Source of the DNA: an uncultured Bryobacteraceae bacterium
GTDB taxonomy: Bacteria > Acidobacteriota > Terriglobia > Bryobacterales > Bryobacteraceae
Assembly: GCA_937921835.1 (NCBI GenBank)
Contig: CAKZVG010000025.1
Location: 1-5,134, forward strand
Direction: 5' to 3'
DNA: 5,134 nt
Program-made: the position numbers and the translations under genes
Notes under the pieces: generated by a model
Database searches by the model: none
What the model was told of the DNA's origin: nothing
What the model saw: only the letters and a program-made list of their open reading frames with translations
Shown here: positions 1 to 5,134 of the stretch, in pieces
Position numbering within the stretch: position 1 is the stretch's first letter
Layout: every line of letters begins with the position of its first letter

Positions 1-2
1 TC

Positions 3-1559
3 GCCGCCGCCAGTTCGGCCGCGGGACCGCCGGGTGGAGGAGAGGTCCAGGCGCAGCCCCATTCAGGCGGCCGGCGCAACTCCAAGACCTGGTTGTTCTG
101 GGATCTGTGGCACTTCGACATCCTGCGGGGGGTCCGGTTGCGGCAGGCCAGAGCCACCTGGCGTCCTGAGGGGACATTTGTCGATCCCCTCCTGACGGAC
201 ATTGGCAGTTGGCCAACCGTGTGGCGGGACAAGGAAGCCGGGATATGGCGAATGCTCTATTCGGGAAACTGGAATCCCTACACGCTCCTGATGGCGGAAA
301 GTCCGGACGTGATCCACTGGAGGCCTTCCAACCTGCCGGAGATCAAGCCCCCCGGGGGTCCCAAGCTGGCCTCCAACCATCTGTTGACTCTTCCGAACGG
401 AAGCGGCGGCAGTGTGTATCTCGACCCGGTCGCCGCCGACGGCTATCCATTCAAGGTTTTCGCGATTCAGTCCGGTGCTCCGGTGATGGAGCGCGCCAAG
501 GCGAATCCGGCCCACTTTTTCCATGAGTTGGCCTCGGCGGACCAGCCACGCCGGTACCTGGTGGATCACGTAACACTACTCTCCAAGGACGGAATCAGGT
601 GGCTCTGCGCGCCGGACCGGGCGTGGAACAAGCCGCACTGGCATCCGGAACCCCCGGTCCACGCTTATTACAACCCGCTCCGGAAGCGCCACACGATCAC
701 CGCCCGGCCGGGCCATGGGGACCGCCGGGTGGTGATCCTCGACGCTCATGACGGCATGAATTGGAGCGAACCCGAACTCCTGCTCCAGCCCGACCCCATG
801 GATGAGCCGCTGGTGCAGTTCTACGGTATGCCCGTGATGGTCTACGAAAACCAGTTCGTCGGGCTTCTGTCCGTGATGCACTGCGAGGAGCCCGAGCGAA
901 TGACGGGCTTCAATCACAGCGTGGCGCATCTCGATGTTCAGCTTGCGTACAGCTACGACGGAATCCGGTATCAACGCGGTTTTCGGGAGGCGATCATCGA
1001 GCGCAACGCGCCCGGCCAGCCCGGCGCCGGCGTGGTCCAGCCGTCGGCCGCCGTGGACACAGGAACAGAACTGCGTTTCTATTGCGTCGGGGGCAGGGTT
1101 CAGCATGGCCGGACGCGGCACCAGCGCGGCCCCGGGCCCGGCGTGCACGTGCTGCTGTACTCCTTGCGGCGCGACGGCTTTCATTACCTCGACGCGGTTG
1201 GAAACGGCGCGCACGCCGTCTCAAAGCCGCTCGCGTTCCTGGCGCCCGATCTCCACGTAAACATCGAAGCACCCCATGGCGAGGCCCGCTTCCAATGCGC
1301 GGACCTGAACGGCGATCCCATTCCGGGGCTGACCTTCGAGGACAGCATTCCGGCTGCCGGGACCGACTCTCTCTCCTGGAGGATCGCGTGGAGGAACGCT
1401 GGCCTGAATTCGATACTGCGGAAGCCGGTTCGCATGGAGGTTCGCTTCCGCGACGCCAGGTTGTACGCTTTCCGCGGCGATTTCCACTTTCTGGATGCAC
1501 AGGACTGGCTGTTGTTGCAGGACGGCAAGCCGATCGACAACCGGTATTTTGACTTCTAG
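3..1559 (+). CDS. Predicted exported five-bladed beta-propeller protein (GH32/43-like superfamily), 5'-partial
   Basis: The reading frame is open from the left edge to TAG at 1557-1559, giving 518 visible residues, so the true start lies outside the window. A TTG at 93 could be taken as a start, but it lacks a ribosome binding site and falls inside the continuous stretch SKTWLFWDLWHFD. The first visible residues, AAASSAAGPPGGG, look like the end of an export signal, which suggests secretion; Sec or Tat cannot be decided. Counting the codon at 3 as residue 1, five motifs of the form xDGxxW/Y occur: PDVIHW (101-106), KDGIRW (195-200), HDGMNW (249-254), YDGIRY (318-323) and RDGFHY (390-395). This fits one turn per blade of a five-bladed propeller. 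Residues about 415-493 (LHVNIEAPHGEARF to ARLYAFR) form a separate beta-rich module seen at the C-terminus of similar uncharacterised proteins. I infer carbohydrate hydrolysis or binding from the fold only. No catalytic acid pair can be assigned with confidence, so an enzyme name is not justified. Four cysteines are visible, and no frameshift is apparent. The next gene begins 29 bases downstream in the same direction. Confidence 0.85.
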   Translation, partial: AAASSAAGPPGGGEVQAQPHSGGRRNSKTWLFWDLWHFDILRGVRLRQARATWRPEGTFVDPLLTDIGSWPTVWRDKEAGIWRMLYSGNWNPYTLLMAESPDVIHWRPSNLPEIKPPGGPKLASNHLLTLPNGSGGSVYLDPVAADGYPFKVFAIQSGAPVMERAKANPAHFFHELASADQPRRYLVDHVTLLSKDGIRWLCAPDRAWNKPHWHPEPPVHAYYNPLRKRHTITARPGHGDRRVVILDAHDGMNWSEPELLLQPDPMDEPLVQFYGMPVMVYENQFVGLLSVMHCEEPERMTGFNHSVAHLDVQLAYSYDGIRYQRGFREAIIERNAPGQPGAGVVQPSAAVDTGTELRFYCVGGRVQHGRTRHQRGPGPGVHVLLYSLRRDGFHYLDAVGNGAHAVSKPLAFLAPDLHVNIEAPHGEARFQCADLNGDPIPGLTFEDSIPAAGTDSLSWRIAWRNAGLNSILRKPVRMEVRFRDARLYAFRGDFHFLDAQDWLLLQDGKPIDNRYFDF

Positions 1560-1574
1560 CCTTGCGGCTGGAAG

Positions 1575-1581
1575 AAGGAGG
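1575..1581 (+). promoter_or_regulatory. Strong Shine-Dalgarno site of the receptor gene
   Basis: AAGGAGG lies seven bases before the ATG at 1589, nearly ideal complementarity and spacing to the 16S rRNA 3' end. It fixes the start at 1589 rather than the in-frame TTG at 1562, which would place this site inside the coding region and put nine extra residues before the MKKQ signal peptide. The gap after the upstream stop at 1559 is too short for an obvious separate promoter. Confidence 0.88.
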
Positions 1582-1588
1582 CGAGCGA

Positions 1589-4500
1589 ATGAAAAAGCAA
1601 GTACTCGCGCGGGCGGCAATGATTGCGCTGCTCGGCGCGCTGGCCGGTTTCTCCCAAGGAATAACGGGAAGAATCCAGGGATGGGTTCTGGATCCAAGCG
1701 GATTGCCCATCTCGGGCGCGGGGATCTCCCTGGTCGATACAACGTCCGGGTTGGCGCGGTCGGGCGTGACCAACGAGGCTGGCGAGTTCGTATTCGCGGG
1801 TTTGCAGCCGGCGAGATACAACCTCAAGATAGCCGCCACGGGTTTCAGAACGATCGAGCTGGACTCGGTCCATCTGCCCGCTTCGGAGAACCTCTCCTTG
1901 GGGGAGATCCGGCTCGAAGTGGGCAGCCAGGTGGAAAGCGTCACCGTTACCGCCCAAGGGGCCAGCGTACAGACCGCCAGCGCGGAGCGCTCGGGCGTCA
2001 TCACCGGGGCCCAGGTGCAGAACCTCGCATTCCGGGGCCGGAACGTGATCAGCTTCCTCCAGTTGCTCCCCGGCGTGGTCGGAAGCGAGTCCGACGCAAT
2101 CGACCGCAATTACAACGCCAACGTCCTGGGGAACCGGGCCAACACCAACAACGTGAACCTGGATGGCGTGAGCATCAACTCGATTGGCGGGAACTCGAGT
2201 TCCGTCGCCAACGTCAGCATGGACGCGGTGGCCGAAGTAAAGGTCCTGCTGAGCAACTTTCAGGCCGAATTCGGGCACTTATCGGGCGCAAACATACAAT
2301 TGATCTTGAAATCCGGGACGCCCGCCTTCCACGGTTCCGGATCTTACTTCAAGCGCCACGAGCAGTTCAACGCGAAGAACTTCTTCAATAACCGGCTCGG
2401 GCAGAGCAAGCCACGATACCGATTCAACACTTACAATTACACGATCGGAGGTCCCGTATATATCCCTGGCAAGTTCAACCGGTCCAAGGACAAGCTCTTC
2501 TTTTTCTGGTCGCAGGAGTACTGGCCCAAGAAGACATCCATGGCGGTCAGCCAGCTCACCGTCCCCACGGCGCTTGAGCGAAGCGGCGACTTTTCCGCCA
2601 GCCTGGATCTGAACAACCGCCTGATTCCCGTCGCCGATCCCCTGACCCGCCAACCTTTCCCGGCCAACCGCGTCCCCCCCAGCCTGGCGAACCGCGACGG
2701 ACAGGCCTTGCTGAACGTCTTTCCCCAGCCGAACTTCCTGGACCGGAACATCTCGGCGGGCCGTTACAACTATGTTTTTCAGGCCGAATACGAAACACCA
2801 CAGCGCCTGGAGTCCCTGAAGATCGATTTACCCCTGAGCTCACGGAACATCTTTTCCGGTTCACTCGCGAAACACTTTGACAGGCGAACGGGCGGGATGA
2901 CCGTCGGCACGGCCGGCGCCAACTGGGAGCAACTGAGGCGCTCGTTTGTTTCGAGCGGCACAGTCGTGACCAGCCGCTATCAGCGGATCTTCTCGCCGAG
3001 TCTCATCAACGAACTGACCTTTGGATACACCCAGCGGCCGGAATGGGAGTCGATTCCGGATTCCGAACTCGACCGGAACCGCCGGGAAAGAATTGGGTTT
3101 TCGCTGGGACAATTGTACCCCGGCGCGAATCCCGGCAAACTGATTCCCAACGCCACGTTCGGCGGCGTGACCCAGCCAGCCACCCTGAATCTGGATGGCC
3201 GCACGCCTCTGTATCAGGATCAGTGGTGGCTCACCATCGCCAACAACGTCACGAAGATCGTAGCCGGTCACACTTTCAAGGGCGGCGTGTACTTCAGCCG
3301 GAGCCAGCGCATGTCCCAGTTGCCGACCACCTTCAATGGCGCCTTCGATTTCGCGAGAAACGTCAACAATCCGCTGGATACCGGTTACGCCTATTCGAAC
3401 GCCGTGCTGGGCGTTTTCAATGTCTACACGGAGAGTAACAACCGCCCGGCGGGCAGTTTCCGCGTCAACTCGTGGCAGTGGTTTGTGCAGGATAACTGGA
3501 GGGTCTCCCGGAGACTGACGCTGGACGCCGGGATGCGCTTTACCCTGTTGGAGCCGATGTACGAGCGCGACGGCCTCATTTCCTCGTTCGATCCCGCGCG
3601 ATTCGACCGCGCGCGGATGGTCCAGTTGGTGCGTCCGGCGAGGGTCGGCGGCGCCCGCGTGGGGCAGCATCCGGTCTCCGGCGCGATCTACCCCGCGGCG
3701 TTGATCGGCGCCATCGCCCCCGGCACGGGCGATACCGCCAACGGCATGGTTGTCGCTGCCGAAAACCCGGCCGCTCCGCGCGGACTGGTTTCGAGCCCGG
3801 GAGTCGACTTCGGACCGCGCCTCGGGTTCGCCTGGGATCTCACAGGGACCGGCCGGACCGCCCTGCGAGGCGGCTTCGGAATCTTCACGAGCGTTCCCGA
3901 AATGCAATTGCTGCGGCTGCTGGGCTCGCAGCCTCCGCTCGCGAACACGCCGCGCGTCAACTTCGGGCAGTTCTCCGGTCTGGGCGCCGCGCCGGGCTTT
4001 TTGTTTCCGCAAAACGTCCTTGGCAACGACCCCAAGGGCCGCAACGCGAGCACGATGAACATGAGCCTCTCGGTGCAGCACCGGCTGGGATGGGGAACGG
4101 TGGCCGACGTTGGCTACGTGGGATCGCTGGGGCGCCACATCTTCTGGCAGAGGAACGACGCTGCGATTCCGTTCGGCGCCAATTTCGACCCCCGCAACGC
4201 CGACCCCACGAACCCCAGCACCCCCCTGCCCGCGGCGTTCCTTCGCGACCGCACCGGCTACAACGACATTAACATCCGCGATTATTCCGGCACGTCGAAC
4301 TACCATTCGCTGCAAGTGAGCGCGAACCGCCGCTTTGCGCGCAGCGTCGAGTTCGGGGCCTCATGGACGTGGTCGAAGGCCATGACCTACGTGGACTCGG
4401 ACTTCAGCAACATTAGCACGCTCATCGCCCCCCGCGTCTGGAACTACGGACTGGCATCCTTTGACCGCACGCACGTATTGAAGATCAACTACCTGTGGAG

Positions 4501-5023
4501 CATTCCCGGATCGCCCTGGCGGAACCCCATCGCGAAAGCGGTCCTGAACGGGTGGCAGCTTTCCGGAATCACTTCCTTTGTCTCCGGCCAGCCTCTCGGC
4601 GTCGGCTTCAGCCTGGTGCAAGCCACCGACATCACCGGTTCACCCACCGACGGGGCGCGGATTTATGTGCTTTCGAATCCCATCCTGCCCAAGAACGAAC
4701 GAACCTTCAGCCGGAACTTCCGGACCGACGTCTTCCGCGTCCCGGCCATCGGCACGTTCGGCAACGCCGCCCGCACCCTGATCCGGGGACCGGGGATCAA
4801 CAATTGGGACGCTGCCCTCTTCAAGAACTTCCCCCTCCGGGAGCCGCTGCGTCTTCAGTTCCGGTGGGAGCTGTACAACCTGGCAAACCACACCCAGTTC
4901 TCCGCGCTCGACACCACGGCGCGATTTGATGCGCGAGGGGGCCAGGTGAACGCGCGGCTCGGCGAGTTCACCGCGGCCGGGCCGCCGCGCGTCATGCAAC
5001 TCGCTCTGCGCCTGCTTTTCTAA
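1589..5023 (+). CDS. TonB-dependent-receptor-like outer-membrane protein with carboxypeptidase-regulatory-like domain (Oar type)
   Basis: This complete gene encodes 1,144 residues, within the usual range for such proteins. Residues 1-24 form a Sec signal peptide: a basic start (MKKQVLAR), then the hydrophobic stretch AAMIALLGALAGF, with cleavage likely near SQG. Residues about 26-112 match the carboxypeptidase-regulatory-like beta-sandwich: GxVxDPSGLPISGAxI, then TNEAGEFVFAGLQPARYNLKI. Residues about 130-245 form the plug, with GNRANTNNVNLDGV at 181-194. The rest is a beta-barrel with family landmarks: IGGPVYIPG (286-294), KLFFFWSQEYW (302-312), TVPTALERSGDFS (324-336), ASFDRTHVLKINY (956-968), GWQLSG (988-993), RGPGINNWDAALFKNF (1066-1081) and FRWELYNLANHTQF (1091-1104). 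It ends in phenylalanine (LALRLLF), as expected of a signal for barrel insertion into the outer membrane. The protein has no cysteine. I see no clear TonB box, so energy coupling is unproven. Oar-like relatives are tied to outer-membrane transport or surface functions, but the substrate cannot be read here. Shared transcription with the upstream propeller gene suggests a linked role. The frame is intact throughout. Confidence 0.95.
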   Translation: MKKQVLARAAMIALLGALAGFSQGITGRIQGWVLDPSGLPISGAGISLVDTTSGLARSGVTNEAGEFVFAGLQPARYNLKIAATGFRTIELDSVHLPASENLSLGEIRLEVGSQVESVTVTAQGASVQTASAERSGVITGAQVQNLAFRGRNVISFLQLLPGVVGSESDAIDRNYNANVLGNRANTNNVNLDGVSINSIGGNSSSVANVSMDAVAEVKVLLSNFQAEFGHLSGANIQLILKSGTPAFHGSGSYFKRHEQFNAKNFFNNRLGQSKPRYRFNTYNYTIGGPVYIPGKFNRSKDKLFFFWSQEYWPKKTSMAVSQLTVPTALERSGDFSASLDLNNRLIPVADPLTRQPFPANRVPPSLANRDGQALLNVFPQPNFLDRNISAGRYNYVFQAEYETPQRLESLKIDLPLSSRNIFSGSLAKHFDRRTGGMTVGTAGANWEQLRRSFVSSGTVVTSRYQRIFSPSLINELTFGYTQRPEWESIPDSELDRNRRERIGFSLGQLYPGANPGKLIPNATFGGVTQPATLNLDGRTPLYQDQWWLTIANNVTKIVAGHTFKGGVYFSRSQRMSQLPTTFNGAFDFARNVNNPLDTGYAYSNAVLGVFNVYTESNNRPAGSFRVNSWQWFVQDNWRVSRRLTLDAGMRFTLLEPMYERDGLISSFDPARFDRARMVQLVRPARVGGARVGQHPVSGAIYPAALIGAIAPGTGDTANGMVVAAENPAAPRGLVSSPGVDFGPRLGFAWDLTGTGRTALRGGFGIFTSVPEMQLLRLLGSQPPLANTPRVNFGQFSGLGAAPGFLFPQNVLGNDPKGRNASTMNMSLSVQHRLGWGTVADVGYVGSLGRHIFWQRNDAAIPFGANFDPRNADPTNPSTPLPAAFLRDRTGYNDINIRDYSGTSNYHSLQVSANRRFARSVEFGASWTWSKAMTYVDSDFSNISTLIAPRVWNYGLASFDRTHVLKINYLWSIPGSPWRNPIAKAVLNGWQLSGITSFVSGQPLGVGFSLVQATDITGSPTDGARIYVLSNPILPKNERTFSRNFRTDVFRVPAIGTFGNAARTLIRGPGINNWDAALFKNFPLREPLRLQFRWELYNLANHTQFSALDTTARFDARGGQVNARLGEFTAAGPPRVMQLALRLLF

Positions 5024-5134
5024 GCCGCGCGGACCGGCACAAGCGAAGGCCGCACCGGCTTGGCTGGCGGGAGAGGGATTCCGCGGGATCCTGAAGGCAG
5101 GCTACGCCCCGGCCAACCCGGCCCTCGCCGCCGG
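5024..5134. other. 3' flank without a supportable gene; two short hairpins
   Basis: These 111 bases follow the receptor stop codon. Two small potential stem-loops are visible. In one, 47-52 pairs with 56-61 of the 50xx block (5047-5052 with 5056-5061, loop CAC, one G-U pair). In the other, 5076-5081 pairs with 5086-5091 (loop CGCG, one G-U pair). Neither is followed by a T-tract, so I do not call an intrinsic terminator. They could be chance in such GC-rich sequence, or could contribute to transcript 3'-end stability or Rho-independent pausing. No ATG-initiated frame with a ribosome binding site starts here. Confidence 0.3.

Noticed and set aside
349..358. Perfect ten-base palindrome CCCCCGGGGG
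   Set aside because: It lies inside the propeller gene and encodes Pro-Pro-Gly-Gly. With no loop and no regulatory context, it is best explained by GC-rich codon use.
1562..1588. Nine-codon N-terminal extension of the receptor from TTG at 1562
   Set aside because: The strong AAGGAGG at 1575-1581 would then be inside the coding region, and ATG 1589 gives a standard signal peptide with seven-base spacing.
994..2109. Minus-strand open frame of 371 codons across the gene junction
   Set aside because: It is antisense to both real genes and their ribosome binding site, its product is Arg/Ser/Pro-rich low-complexity sequence, and no family resemblance is seen.
1495..2391. Plus-strand open frame of 298 codons overlapping the end of the first gene and the start of the second
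   Set aside because: The product is Arg/Gly/Gln-rich without motifs, and the overlapping receptor frame has a signal peptide, recognised domains and a proper ribosome binding site.
2674..2680. Run of seven C bases within the receptor gene
   Set aside because: It could be a slippage or sequencing-error site, but the receptor frame continues through it with recognisable family sequence on both sides, so no frameshift is indicated.
2861..4315. Long minus-strand open frame of 484 codons opposite the receptor gene
   Set aside because: Its translation is rich in Arg, Ala, Gly and Val with no domain pattern, and it lies wholly antisense to well-supported receptor barrel sequence. Long antisense frames are expected in GC-rich genes.
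5022..5134. Open plus-strand frame running off the right edge (ending ILKAGYAPANPALAA)
   Set aside because: It reads somewhat like protein, but no ATG, GTG or TTG lies in frame after the last upstream stop and no ribosome binding site fits. Sequence to the right would be needed to judge it.
5102..5134. Possible last ten codons of a convergent minus-strand gene (PAARAGLAGA then TAG)
   Set aside because: Ten codons of GC-rich sequence with an Ala/Gly-rich product occur easily by chance; there is no further support within the window.

Overview
The window is GC-rich, densely coding bacterial DNA. It holds two genes in the same direction and a short 3' flank. The best clue to the organism is the second gene, a large outer-membrane receptor of about 1,144 residues. 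It has an N-terminal carboxypeptidase-regulatory-like domain and the Oar-type wording common in large paralogous families of Acidobacteriota (Solibacter/Bryobacter-type genomes). The first gene also resembles secreted beta-propeller proteins common in Acidobacteriota and Planctomycetota. I read the source as probably an acidobacterium; this is inference from protein style, with no marker gene present.

Layout: positions 3-1559 (+) carry a gene whose 5' end lies left of the window. It encodes a predicted exported protein with a five-bladed beta-propeller of the glycoside hydrolase 32/43/68-like superfamily and a C-terminal beta-sandwich-like module. After a 29-base gap containing a strong Shine-Dalgarno sequence (1575-1581), positions 1589-5023 (+) carry the complete TonB-dependent-receptor-like gene, with signal peptide, regulatory-like domain, plug and beta-barrel ending in phenylalanine. 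Positions 5024-5134 hold no supportable gene, only two short GC-rich hairpins without T-tracts.

The spacing suggests the two genes are co-transcribed. A plausible but unproven reading is a small nutrient-acquisition pair: an exported sugar-acting or sugar-binding propeller, and an outer-membrane transporter for its product. No SusD-like lipoprotein, regulator or inner-membrane transporter is visible, so the substrate is unknown. I found no RNA gene, CRISPR array, insertion sequence or integration site, and no clear evidence of a wholly new system. The most notable internal structure is a set of five x-D-G-x-x-W/Y-like motifs in the first protein, matching the expected five blades.
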